Shown here piece by piece: positions 17,245 to 25,232 of a DNA stretch of 64,000 nucleotides. Both the position numbers and the translations under genes were made by a program. The first letter of the stretch is position 1. Each line of letters begins with the position of its first letter. The notes beneath the pieces were generated by a model. The model ran no database searches. It saw only the letters and a list, made by a program, of their open reading frames with translations, and had not been told where the DNA came from. This stretch comes from Planctomycetota bacterium (GTDB lineage Bacteria > Planctomycetota > Planctomycetia > Pirellulales > PLA5). Where the stretch lies: NCBI GenBank assembly GCA_003576845.1, contig QEVJ01000050.1, positions 19,079 through 83,078 of the forward strand, in the 5' to 3' direction.

Positions 17245-18546
17245 CTATACCGCACTGCGGAGCGACATCATTGCCGGGCGGTGGGCGGACATTTCGCTTA
17301 GTAGGCGATGCCAGCGGGTGGGCGAGCCGGGTGTGAGGCGGCCGAGGACGCGGGGCGACGAGGCGCCGGTGAGCGACATGGGGTTGGCCGGCGCGTGGTC
17401 GATGTGCAAGAGTGCGAGCAGCGCGGCGGCGGCGGGGTCGATGGCCGCGTCGGGAAGTCCTTCGTCGACGACGCGGGTCAAGTGGCGTCCCGAAAGTCTC
17501 GAGGCCAGGCCGCGAAGCAACATGCCGTTGTGCTGGCCTCCGCCGGCGAGCAGGATTTCTTCGACGTCGTTCGCCGGGAGTCGGTCGCGCACGGCGCGGG
17601 CGGTGGTTTCGGCGATGAAGTGGCAGGCGGTGCAGAGGAGATCGCGGACGGACCAGCCCGAGTCGATGGCCATTTTGACAGTTTCGCCGAGTTCCTGTTC
17701 GTGGCGGCAGCCGAGCGGGTGCCAGCGCGGGATGGGCCGCTTGAAGTACGGATCGTTGAGCCAATGCTCGACGAGGTCGGGAATGCGGCGGCCTTGGACA
17801 GCGAGCTTGCCGCCGGGGTCGAACGGGTGCTCGCCGAAGGTGAGTTGTTCGGCCAGGCGATCAAGCAGGCTCGTGCCCGGGCCGACGTCGAAGGAGAGCG
17901 CGCGGTTGGCGGCCGACGTCGCGAATGCGGGCAGGTAGGTCGCACGAATCGTGCGCCCCAGATCGATAAACACGGCCGGACGATCGACGCGGCGGAGCAA
18001 AATCCACTGCGGAATTGCCAGCGTTGGGCCGCCGAGACCACCTTGTGCCAAATCGCGGGCGGGAAAACCGTCGATCACGGGGTAGCCCGTCATGTCGGCG
18101 AGCGTTGCCGCGTCGCAAAGGCCGTTGTACGTGCGGCGGTTCGTCGTCAAATCCCAGAGTCCGGGGTCGTAAACGCCGATCGCCAACGCGCGGTCGGCAA
18201 CGTCGGCGTGCTGCGATGCCAAACGCTGTACGAGCGCGGCGACGGCAATCGCCAGATGATTGGCGAGCGTGGCGGGCGCGCCGGGATGGGTGTCGCGGCC
18301 GGCAGCGATCTGTCGATAGAGCGTCGCGACTTCGGTGGGCAGCGACTCGACGGCATGAGCAACGACGTGCGAGCGGGCTTCGGTGCCGCGGCCGAGCACG
18401 GACACGATCGCCACCGAAACGCGGCGACATTCGGACGAGACGTGCGCCCCGATCACCGACCGCTGCGGCACGTCGCCGCTGCGCGCCCACACGGGGAGCG
18501 AGGCGGGGCGGTCGCCAGATGAATCGTGAGAATAATCGGCGGACAT
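17245..18546 (-). CDS. Anhydro-N-acetylmuramic acid kinase-like protein, diverged
   Basis: 433 residues from ATG 18546. The AnmK fold is recognisable: DPGLWDLTTNRRTYNGLCDA, ARDLAQGGLGGPTLA (163-177) and LLAGGGQHNGMLLRGLA near residue 340. AnmK phosphorylates 1,6-anhydroMurNAc during peptidoglycan recycling. However, the N-terminal GxMSGTSxDGxD ATP-site motif is replaced by VIGAHVSSECRRVSVAI (31-47), and where family members have the catalytic aspartate in ADFR this protein has IDGFP (Gly160). It may be inactive, regulatory, or act on another substrate. The neighbouring genes on the same strand include a similarly altered amidotransferase-like protein. Confidence 0.8.
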   Translation of the reverse strand: MSADYSHDSSGDRPASLPVWARSGDVPQRSVIGAHVSSECRRVSVAIVSVLGRGTEARSHVVAHAVESLPTEVATLYRQIAAGRDTHPGAPATLANHLAIAVAALVQRLASQHADVADRALAIGVYDPGLWDLTTNRRTYNGLCDAATLADMTGYPVIDGFPARDLAQGGLGGPTLAIPQWILLRRVDRPAVFIDLGRTIRATYLPAFATSAANRALSFDVGPGTSLLDRLAEQLTFGEHPFDPGGKLAVQGRRIPDLVEHWLNDPYFKRPIPRWHPLGCRHEQELGETVKMAIDSGWSVRDLLCTACHFIAETTARAVRDRLPANDVEEILLAGGGQHNGMLLRGLASRLSGRHLTRVVDEGLPDAAIDPAAAALLALLHIDHAPANPMSLTGASSPRVLGRLTPGSPTRWHRLLSEMSAHRPAMMSLRSAV

Positions 18547-18925
18547 GAGTCCCTTCTCGCCGCTTGTCTATCGACCGTGTTGAGGCGGTTTCTTAAACAC
18601 AGAGAACACGGAGGTTTGCACAGAGGAGAAATGCCGAGGAGAAGCGCCAGTGATAATTGATGAACGATGAGCGACGAGTGATTGCGGGAAGCTCTTAACG
18701 TTCATCGCTCCTCGTTCATCAATCATCATTCATCACTGATCCTTTGTGTTCCTCTGTGCCAGCTTCTGTGCCCTCTGCGTTTAGAAATACCGCCCGTTTC
18801 TCGATGGCCACCGAAACTGCCAACGCCGCTTCTCGTCCCTCATGCTTCGCGCCTGATGAAAACTGGCGTCGCGGGTTTGGGTCCGTCCTTACCCGCGACG
18901 CCTGTCGCGACGTTTCGACGAGAAA
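18547..18925. other. Gene-free spacer occupied by a long imperfect palindrome
   Basis: No gene or promoter can be supported; nearly the whole stretch is the inverted repeat at 18584-18798. Confidence 0.7.
18584..18798. repeat. About 215-bp imperfect palindrome of CACAGAGG and GATGAACGA words
   Basis: The left arm (18584-18680) carries GGCGGTTTCTTAAACAC, GCACAGAGGAG and ATTGATGAACGATGAGCGA in order. The right arm (18698-18798) carries the same words in reverse complement and reverse order. The innermost 19-bp pair (18656-18674 with 18705-18723) has one mismatch. Confidence 0.85.
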
Positions 18926-19672
18926 CTACGCCACGAGCTTGGCAACCGGCTGTTCGCCGGTGATTGCGCAGATGAACTCCTCGAAGATTCGCATGTCGAG
19001 GGCCGAGGCGGTGTCGGATTCGGGATGGAACTGGGTGCCGATGGCGATCCAGTCGTCGGTCGTGCTCTCGATCGCTTCGATGACGCCGTCGGGCGAGCGG
19101 GCGGAGACGTGGAAGCCCGGGGCGACTTCGTCGATCGCCATGTGGTGGCAACTGTTGACGCGGATCTCGCCGTCGCCGTAGATCCGCTCCATGAGCGTGC
19201 CGGGCACGACTTCGAGGGCGTGGCGATGGCCAGGATCGAGCGGGTCCTTGTGCGGCAGGGCCTTGGGCAAGTCTTCGGGAATGTGGTAGTGCAAGTTGCC
19301 GCCTTGCGAGAGGTTGAGGAGTTGCATGCCCACGCCGATACCGAAGACGGGCATGCGTCGTTTGGCGATCAGTTCCATCAAGCGGCGATCGAACTTCTCG
19401 CGGCGGCCGTCGAGCGGGCGGACGGACGGCGGGCGCATGAAGCCGTCGTTTTGCGGGTCGAGATCGGCCCCGCCGACGAGGACGAAGCCTTCGAGCACGT
19501 CGAGGACGTTTTCGATGTCGGCGTCGTCGACGAGGGGCGGCACGACGACGGGAATCGCGCCGCAGTGAATGAGCGCGTTGTAATAGCCGGCGGCGAGAAA
19601 GGTGTAGGCCGGGGCGTCCTTCGTGGCCGGGCGATAATCGGCATTGAGACCAATACGCGGTTTGGCACGCAT
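18926..19672 (-). CDS. Class I glutamine amidotransferase-like (peptidase C26 family) protein lacking the catalytic cysteine
   Basis: 248 residues from ATG 19672, with a good GGGAGGGA ribosome site; a longer frame is rejected. The C26 (gamma-glutamyl-gamma-aminobutyrate hydrolase, PuuD) fold is clear: RIGLNADYRPATKDAPAY, EGFVLVGGADLDP, and GTQFHPESDT with the catalytic His and Glu. The nucleophile elbow, GIC[RK]GMQ in active members, is GIGVGMQ (111-117): Gly113 replaces Cys, encoded by GGC. The protein is therefore unlikely to hydrolyse gamma-glutamyl amides in the normal way, and may bind a gamma-glutamyl ligand or serve as a regulatory subunit. Confidence 0.85.
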   Translation of the reverse strand: MRAKPRIGLNADYRPATKDAPAYTFLAAGYYNALIHCGAIPVVVPPLVDDADIENVLDVLEGFVLVGGADLDPQNDGFMRPPSVRPLDGRREKFDRRLMELIAKRRMPVFGIGVGMQLLNLSQGGNLHYHIPEDLPKALPHKDPLDPGHRHALEVVPGTLMERIYGDGEIRVNSCHHMAIDEVAPGFHVSARSPDGVIEAIESTTDDWIAIGTQFHPESDTASALDMRIFEEFICAITGEQPVAKLVA

Positions 19673-20131
19673 GCAAAATCCCTCCCTGCAAGCGGAAGTG
19701 CAAACCGGGAACGGCATGCGACGAGGCCGGCGAGAGAGATATGCAAACCCAGAGAAGCTTTGCCCAGGTTGGACCGGTCCGCTTTGGACCGTGGCCACGT
19801 CTTTGCGGTCCGTGCCAGGGGGCAACGCGAACGCCTCGGTCGGCGTGGCGGCGTTGTCCCTAACGCGACGCGCTTGAGCTTGGACAAAGTCGGTTGGATA
19901 TCCCTATCGTCGCCTGGTGCTCCGAATGCGGTTCCCGCGTCACCGGGAAGGGAAAATGCAAGTCGGGCGTGAATTTAACTCGCTTGGGGAGGATGGCAAG
20001 CGCTTGCGGGCATTTTGCGGAAACGCGAGACGCGGACGCTATATGATGTGCTAGCGAGCGGGGACAAATCGAGACGCGGCGTTGTGATGCGGGGCGAAAG
20101 CGGCCCCCTATTGGGCGAAAACGGCTAGTTT
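19673..20131. other. Spacer between universal stress protein and C26-like gene
   Basis: No gene recognised. It contains the GGGAGGGA ribosome site of the C26-like gene and a short GCAAGCGCTTGC palindrome near 20000, but nothing else that I can support. Confidence 0.5.
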
Positions 20132-20560
20132 TCACTTCCGGATTACGAGCACGGGGCAGTGGGCGAGGCGGACGATGCGTTCGGCAACGGAGCCGATCAA
20201 CAGCCGCGAAAGCCCTGTGCGGCCGTGCGAGGAGAGGACGATCAACTCGGCCTTTTGGCTGGCGGCGTAATCGGCCACTTCGCGGCCGGGATCGCCGAAA
20301 CCGACCTGGATCGTCAGGCCCTGATATTTGGCGTCGGCGAGGCGTTCCCTGAGGGCGTCTTCGGCGTGTTTACGGCGGCTATCGTCGTCGATCGCTTCCC
20401 AAATCACGCCGGGATCGGTGACTTCCATGTACGGCAGGACGTGAATCGCGTGCACGTGCGACGCGTCGGCGACGAGTTCGAGCGCCGTATCGAGCGCGGC
20501 AAAGGCGTCGTCGGAGAAGTCGATCGGAACGATGACGGATTTTTTGGGGAGCCAGGGCAT
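20132..20560 (-). CDS. Universal stress protein (UspA family)
   Basis: 142 residues from ATG 20560. It opens with KSVIVPIDFSDDAFAALDTA, the first strand and helix of the Usp fold, and ends with SSHGRTGLSRLLIGSVAERI, which contains the G-x2-G-x9-G-S ATP-binding signature, then CPVLVIRK. A single Usp domain, probably a cytoplasmic ATP-binding dimer that helps survival under stress. It stands between the symporter gene and the amidotransferase-like gene on the same strand, 129 bp downstream of the former; co-transcription is possible but unproven. Confidence 0.95.
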   Translation of the reverse strand: MPWLPKKSVIVPIDFSDDAFAALDTALELVADASHVHAIHVLPYMEVTDPGVIWEAIDDDSRRKHAEDALRERLADAKYQGLTIQVGFGDPGREVADYAASQKAELIVLSSHGRTGLSRLLIGSVAERIVRLAHCPVLVIRK

Positions 20561-20689
20561 GGTTGAATCCTTGGAGAGGAATCGCGCTCACGTCATTGAT
20601 TATGGCACGCCATTTCGGTTACCCGCAACCAACCGGTCTTACGATTAGACGCAAAGGGCGAGGAAATACGAACCAATCCGCCGGCCTCG

Positions 20690-22372
20690 CTATTTCTTGG
20701 CCGGAGCGATTTCGCCGGATTGGACGCGTCTCCAATAGTCGTCGAGCGCTCGGCGGACCTTGCTGCTGAGCAAAACGACGCCGAGCACATTCGGGACGGC
20801 CATCGAGAGAATCATCAAGTCGCTGAATTCGAGAATGTTGGTCGCGGTGATTACCGACCCCAGGAACGTAAACGTCAGAAATACAAGCTTGTAGGCCAGC
20901 GACGATCGCGGCCCAAAGAGCCAGGTCCAGCAGCGTTCGCCGTAGTACGACCAGGAGATCAGCGTCGAGTAGGCGAATAAGAATACCGTTGCGCAGAGCA
21001 CCCACGGAAACCACGAGATGACGTCGCCAAAGGCTTTCATTGTGAGCGCGGCGCCGTTGTTGCGCTCGACGAGAACGGCGTACTCGGGAAACTGCTGTGC
21101 GTCGTATACGCCGGTGATGACGACTACGAGAGCGGTCATCGTGCAAACGACGACGGTGTCGATGAAGGGTTCCAAAAGGGCCACGATACCTTCGCTGACC
21201 GGCTCGTTGGTTTTTGCCGCGGAGTGGGCGATGGCGGCCGACCCGACTCCGGCTTCGTTGGAGAATGCAGCGCGCTTGATGCCGATGACCATGACGCCGA
21301 GCGCTCCGCCGTATGCCGCGTCGGGAGTGAATGCACCGCGGAAGATTTCGGCGAACGCCCCAGCGACGTGGTCCCAATGGCCGATAATGATGAAGAGACA
21401 GGTAATCACGTAAATGCCGCACATAAGCGGGACGATCTTTTCCGCGGTGGCCGCGATGCGCCGGATTCCGCCGATAATCACCATTCCGGCGAGGATGGCC
21501 ATGACGAGGCCGTATATCCAGGGCATGCCGTCGGGACTTTCATGATCGAGAAGCGGAATCTTCTGGCCGAGAGCGCGAAGCGATTGATTGACTTGAAACG
21601 CGTTTCCTCCTCCGAACGAGCCGCCGACGCACAGCACGGCAAACATGACGGCGAGCACTTTGCCGAGCCGGGGCATTCTCAGTTCGGCGAGACCGTCTTT
21701 GAGATAGTGCATTGCGCCGCCGGACACCGTGCCGGCGGGATCGACCGTGCGGTACATCTGGCCGAGCGTGCATTCGGCGAACTTGCTCGTCATCCCCAAC
21801 AGGCCGGCGACGATTAGCCAGAACACCGCCCCTGGTCCACCTTGCCCGACCGCGATTGCGACGCCGGCAATGTTGCCCAAGCCGACGGTCGCGGAGAGTG
21901 CCGATGCGAGCGCTTGAAAGTGCGAAACTTCGCCCGGATCGCTTTTGTCGTCGTAGTCGCCTTTCGTGAGTCGAATCGCGTGACCAAAAGCGCGGATGTT
22001 GATGAACTTCATGCGGATCGTGAAAAAGATGGCTCCGCAGAGGAGCCAAACCACGACGAACGGCAAAGCGGTGCCTAAGCTTTCCTTCGTGCCAAAGTCA
22101 TAGAACAGCACGGTCGCAATCGGCGTGACGACGTTCTTGCCGAACCAGGCGTCGATTTTCCCCATCCACGTATCGGCTTGTGGATTCGCGGGTTCGGTTT
22201 CTTCGGCCTGGGGGGCCGCGGGAGCGTCGGCCGATGCTGCGGCTTTCTCCGTTGCGGCCGTGCCTTCGCCTTGGGTTTGCTGGGCATCGACGGTGCCGGC
22301 CGAAATGCAGAGGACGACCGCGGCCAAGACGCACATGCATGCACTCCAGGGGATAACGTACCAGCGTTTCAT
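20690..22372 (-). CDS. Sodium:alanine symporter family protein (AGCS)
   Basis: 560 residues from ATG 22372. An N-terminal signal peptide (VIPWSACMCVLAAVVLCISAG) and an Ala/Pro/Glu-rich extracytoplasmic linker of about 50 residues precede the AGCS core, an unusual extension for the family. The core shows ALASALSATVGLGNIAGVAI, the family signature region, GGAMHYLKDGL, and IKRAAFSNEAGVGSAAIAHS. About ten transmembrane helices are visible, ending at PNVLGVVLLSSKVRRAL. Expected to import alanine or glycine with sodium. The gene faces away from sufR, with a 340-bp divergent spacer. Confidence 0.95.
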   Translation of the reverse strand: MKRWYVIPWSACMCVLAAVVLCISAGTVDAQQTQGEGTAATEKAAASADAPAAPQAEETEPANPQADTWMGKIDAWFGKNVVTPIATVLFYDFGTKESLGTALPFVVVWLLCGAIFFTIRMKFINIRAFGHAIRLTKGDYDDKSDPGEVSHFQALASALSATVGLGNIAGVAIAVGQGGPGAVFWLIVAGLLGMTSKFAECTLGQMYRTVDPAGTVSGGAMHYLKDGLAELRMPRLGKVLAVMFAVLCVGGSFGGGNAFQVNQSLRALGQKIPLLDHESPDGMPWIYGLVMAILAGMVIIGGIRRIAATAEKIVPLMCGIYVITCLFIIIGHWDHVAGAFAEIFRGAFTPDAAYGGALGVMVIGIKRAAFSNEAGVGSAAIAHSAAKTNEPVSEGIVALLEPFIDTVVVCTMTALVVVITGVYDAQQFPEYAVLVERNNGAALTMKAFGDVISWFPWVLCATVFLFAYSTLISWSYYGERCWTWLFGPRSSLAYKLVFLTFTFLGSVITATNILEFSDLMILSMAVPNVLGVVLLSSKVRRALDDYWRRVQSGEIAPAKK

Positions 22373-22712
22373 GCAACGACCTCAGCGTCGTAATGGCCGT
22401 GTGGTTTTTCAAAGCACCGCTAAAACTCGGAACTTACCATGCCCGCCCCGTTCGGGGAACCACTTTTTTCCCTACAATGGACCAGCGGTGCCGCGGACGG
22501 GCCGAAGGCGCAAGTTGTTGCTATTGAACCGGTTAGTGGCGATGGCCATGGCCAGAGGCAGGCAGGCCAAACTGCCTACCGGGCATTTAGAAACATCTGG
22601 TTGTCAAAAATGTCAGAATGGATATGATGCTAGAGGCGACGGCGTGCTTGGCGGTGTCGGATGTGCCAGGCGCCGGACGCGTATTCCCCGGCGACTTTGT
22701 GGAGCTGCTTCC
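22373..22712. other. Divergent spacer between symporter and sufR
   Basis: It holds the candidate sufR promoter at 22599-22626 and a small GGCAGG/CTGCC hairpin near 22560-22575. A longer open frame through the spacer upstream of sufR is not supported by any protein similarity. Confidence 0.5.
22599..22626 (+). promoter_or_regulatory. Candidate sigma70 promoter of sufR
   Basis: TTGTCA, a 16-bp spacer and TATGAT lie 87 bp upstream of the sufR start. No matching SufR operator palindrome was identified with confidence. Confidence 0.5.
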
Positions 22713-23345
22713 ATGCCCGCCGAACTCGAAAATCCGATTCCGGCCACGAGCGACGTGATGATTCTGGACCTGCTGCGCAAGCAGGGGCCGATGTCGGTGG
22801 CGCAGTTGGCGCGGGTGACCGGAGTGACGGCGACGGCGGTGCGGCAGCGGCTCAACCGGCTGATGGGCGAGTTGCTCATCGAACGGGTGCTGCTGCGGTC
22901 GGGGCGGGGGCGGCCGAGTCATCGGTATTCGCTCACGGAGAAGGGGCGACGGCAGACCGGATCGAATTTTGCGGACCTGGCCGTCGCGCTGTGGAATGAA
23001 ATCCGCGAGATCAAAGACGCGGAGGTCCGCCGGGGGTTGCTCCAGCGGCTCGCCAAGCGGATGGCGGCGGTTTACGCGGGGCGGGTTTGCGGCGACACGG
23101 TCCGCGAGCGGATGGACTCGCTGCGGCAGGTGTTCGACGAGCGGGACGTGACGCTTACGATCGGCTCTCAGGGGCAGTTGCCGGTGCTCACCGCGCTCGA
23201 TTGCCCTTATCCCGACCTGGCGGAGAAGGACCACTCCGTCTGTGCGATGGAGCGGATGTTGTTCAGCGAGTTGTTGGGCGAGAACTTGCGGTTGTCGGAA
23301 TGCCGTTTGGACGGCGGGGCGTGCTGCACCTTTGAGACGAACTGA
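22713..23345 (+). CDS. sufR: Iron-sulfur cluster biosynthesis regulator SufR
   Basis: 210 residues from ATG 22713, with GGAG 10 bp upstream. The N-terminal winged helix (about 15-80; LLRKQGPMSVAQLARVTGVT, then RSGRGRPSHRYSLTEKGRR with the basic wing) is of the ArsR/SufR type. The C-terminal domain carries cysteines spaced C-x12-C-x19-C-x6-CC (LDCPYPDLAEKDHSVC...SECRLDGGACC), the likely cluster ligands that let the protein sense Fe-S status. It is first in line before nuoB, sufC, sufB and sufD, and probably represses the whole run when clusters are plentiful. Assignment rests on both domain structure and location. Confidence 0.9.
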   Translation: MPAELENPIPATSDVMILDLLRKQGPMSVAQLARVTGVTATAVRQRLNRLMGELLIERVLLRSGRGRPSHRYSLTEKGRRQTGSNFADLAVALWNEIREIKDAEVRRGLLQRLAKRMAAVYAGRVCGDTVRERMDSLRQVFDERDVTLTIGSQGQLPVLTALDCPYPDLAEKDHSVCAMERMLFSELLGENLRLSECRLDGGACCTFETN

Positions 23346-23373
23346 TTGGGGCATATATTGGTGAGTTTTAACG

Positions 23374-23485
23374 CGGGGGAGGGGCGCGGGACTCGGGGCG
23401 CGGGGCTCGGGATGGGTTTGGGGCGCGTTTTGGCCTTTAGCCTTTAACCTTATTTGAGCCTTGAAACTTGAGCCTTCGAGCTTTC
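23374..23485. repeat. GGGGCGCG/CTCG units and CTTGAAACTTGAGCC words
   Basis: Just after sufR, degenerate GGGGCTCG-type octamers (23374-23412) are followed by CCTTTAACCTTATTTGAGCC and CTTGAAACTTGAGCC words (23433-23485), ahead of nuoB. Confidence 0.8.
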
Positions 23486-23553
23486 GCCCGACCGGCACGA
23501 TTCATAGCGACGAGTGTTGCCGCAAAACTCACCATCCACAGGAATGTAACGCC

Positions 23554-24150
23554 ATGACCCAGCCTTGGATTGAAGGACGATTCGAAGAAAACGTCATCAC
23601 GACGTCGCTCGAGCAGGCGATCAACTGGGCTCGGCAGGCAAGCGTGTGGCCGATGACGTTCGGTTTGGCTTGTTGCGCGATCGAAATGATGGCGGCCGGG
23701 GCGAGCCGCTACGACTTGGATCGCTTCGGGGCGGGGGCGTTTCGGGCGACTCCGCGGCAGGCGGACTTGATGATCGTCGCCGGGACGGTGACGTACAAAA
23801 TGGCGAGCCGGGTGCGGCGGCTTTACAACCTGATGCCCGATCCGAAGTTCGTGATCGCCATGGGGGCCTGCACGGTCGGTGGCGGGCCGTATTTCAAATA
23901 TGGCTATCACGTGGTCAAGGGCGTCGATTTGGTCGTGCCGGTGGACGTGTACGTGCCGGGCTGCCCTCCGCGGCCGGAAGCGTTGCTGGAAGGGCTGATG
24001 CGGATACAAGACAAGATTCGCGGGCACAAGATCGCGAATCGCGGCGGCGTGCGAATCGAGGACGAGATTCCGCTGCCGCACCACAGCGGGTACGTCGAGC
24101 CGGAAGTGGATGAGTCGCCGCTGTTTAGTCACCAGAAGATCACGGGTTAG
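23554..24150 (+). CDS. nuoB: NADH-quinone oxidoreductase subunit B
   Basis: 198 residues from ATG 23554, with AGGAA upstream; the frame is open further upstream but that part is repeat DNA. It carries the N2 4Fe-4S ligands of complex I: Cys40-Cys41 ([10 protein letters not shown]), Cys106 ([10 protein letters not shown]) and Cys137 ([11 protein letters not shown]). The subunit sits in the hydrophilic arm and passes electrons to quinone. No other nuo gene is present in the window; the gene stands alone between sufR and sufC on the same strand. Its TAG stop codon is part of the first unit of the AGAGGTT array that follows. Confidence 0.95.
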   Translation: MTQPWIEGRFEENVITTSLEQAINWARQASVWPMTFGLACCAIEMMAAGASRYDLDRFGAGAFRATPRQADLMIVAGTVTYKMASRVRRLYNLMPDPKFVIAMGACTVGGGPYFKYGYHVVKGVDLVVPVDVYVPGCPPRPEALLEGLMRIQDKIRGHKIANRGGVRIEDEIPLPHHSGYVEPEVDESPLFSHQKITG

Positions 24151-24194
24151 AGGTTGGAGGTTAGAGGTTAGAGGTTAGAGGTTAGAGGTTAGAA
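24147..24194. repeat. AGAGGTT heptamer array
   Basis: Six copies of GTTAGAG, one of them GTTGGAG, begin at the nuoB stop codon and end about 22 bp before the sufC start. Confidence 0.95.
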
Positions 24195-24215
24195 ACGACT
24201 CAATACGAGACCGAA

Positions 24216-25043
24216 ATGTCCGACACGTTGACGATTACGAATTTGCACGTGGCCGTGGAGGGAAAAGAGATTCTCCGCGGCGTTGACCTTACGTTGCGCC
24301 GCGGCGAAACGCATGCCTTGATGGGACCGAATGGGTCCGGCAAGAGCACGCTGGGTTTCGCGATCATGGGGCATCCCAAGTACGAGGTCACCGAAGGGGA
24401 GATCCGGCTCAACGATCAGGACATTACCGAGTGGGAACCTCACGAGCGTGCCCGGGCCGGCGTGTTTATGGCGTTTCAGCGGCCGATGGCGATACCCGGC
24501 GTGAAGATGGCGGACTTCCTGCGGCACGCGACGACGAATGTGCGGCGGCCGGACCGTAAGGAAGACGAAGAGCTGCTGCCGATGCGCGAGTTCCGCAAGG
24601 AACTCTATGAGAAGATGGATCAGCTCAAGATCAATCGCGATTTCGCCCGGCGGTATGTGAACGACGGGTTTTCCGGCGGCGAAATGAAGCGGGCGGAGAT
24701 TCTACAGATGGCGATGCTGCGGCCGAAGTTCGCGATTTTGGACGAGACGGACAGCGGCCTCGACGTCGACGCGGTGAAGCTGGCGAGCCAGAGCATCGCG
24801 GAAATCGGCCGCTCGCAGATGGGCATTTTGATCATCACGCACCACGACAAGCTGCTCGAACACAACCGGCCGGACTATACGCACGTGATGCTCGGCGGGC
24901 GGATCGTCGAGACGGGCGGCGCGGAGCTTGCCGCCGAAATGCACCAGCACGGCTACGACCGGATTCGCCGCGAGCATCCGGAGGATGCGGCGGTGGAGAG
25001 CGAGATGAAGAACGAAGCGAAGAAGGAAGAAGCGGTGGCCTGA
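24216..25043 (+). CDS. sufC: Fe-S cluster assembly ATPase SufC
   Basis: 275 residues from ATG 24216. An ABC-type ATPase with Walker A GPNGSGKST (37-45), the SufC-type Q-loop region FMAFQRPMAIPGV, signature FSGGEMKRAE, Walker B FAILDETDSGLDVDA and the H-loop ITHHD. SufC powers the SufBCD scaffold on which clusters are built in the cytoplasm. Slightly longer than usual (about 250), with a charged Glu/Lys tail. Followed by sufB after a 190-bp spacer that contains a hairpin of repeat words. Confidence 0.97.
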   Translation: MSDTLTITNLHVAVEGKEILRGVDLTLRRGETHALMGPNGSGKSTLGFAIMGHPKYEVTEGEIRLNDQDITEWEPHERARAGVFMAFQRPMAIPGVKMADFLRHATTNVRRPDRKEDEELLPMREFRKELYEKMDQLKINRDFARRYVNDGFSGGEMKRAEILQMAMLRPKFAILDETDSGLDVDAVKLASQSIAEIGRSQMGILIITHHDKLLEHNRPDYTHVMLGGRIVETGGAELAAEMHQHGYDRIRREHPEDAAVESEMKNEAKKEEAVA

Positions 25044-25048
25044 GAGGA

Positions 25049-25174
25049 AGTTTCAAGGCCTAAGTTTCGAAGGTTCAAATAAGGATAAAGGTGCAAGGCT
25101 TAAGCGGTTTGACTGCCCGTAGACCTTGAGCCTTATGCCTTATTCGAAACTTGATACTTAAGACTTGAAACTTA
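25049..25174. repeat. Imperfect palindrome of TTTCAAGG/CTTGAAAC words
   Basis: The left arm (25049-25102) reads AGTTTCAAGGCCTAAGTTTC onward; the right arm (25122-25174) gives the same words in reverse complement. It fills the sufC-sufB spacer. Confidence 0.8.
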
Positions 25175-25232
25175 GCCGCCGCTGATACGATTCGCCGCCG
25201 GACACCGTTCCGTCAACCATATAGGTTCGATC

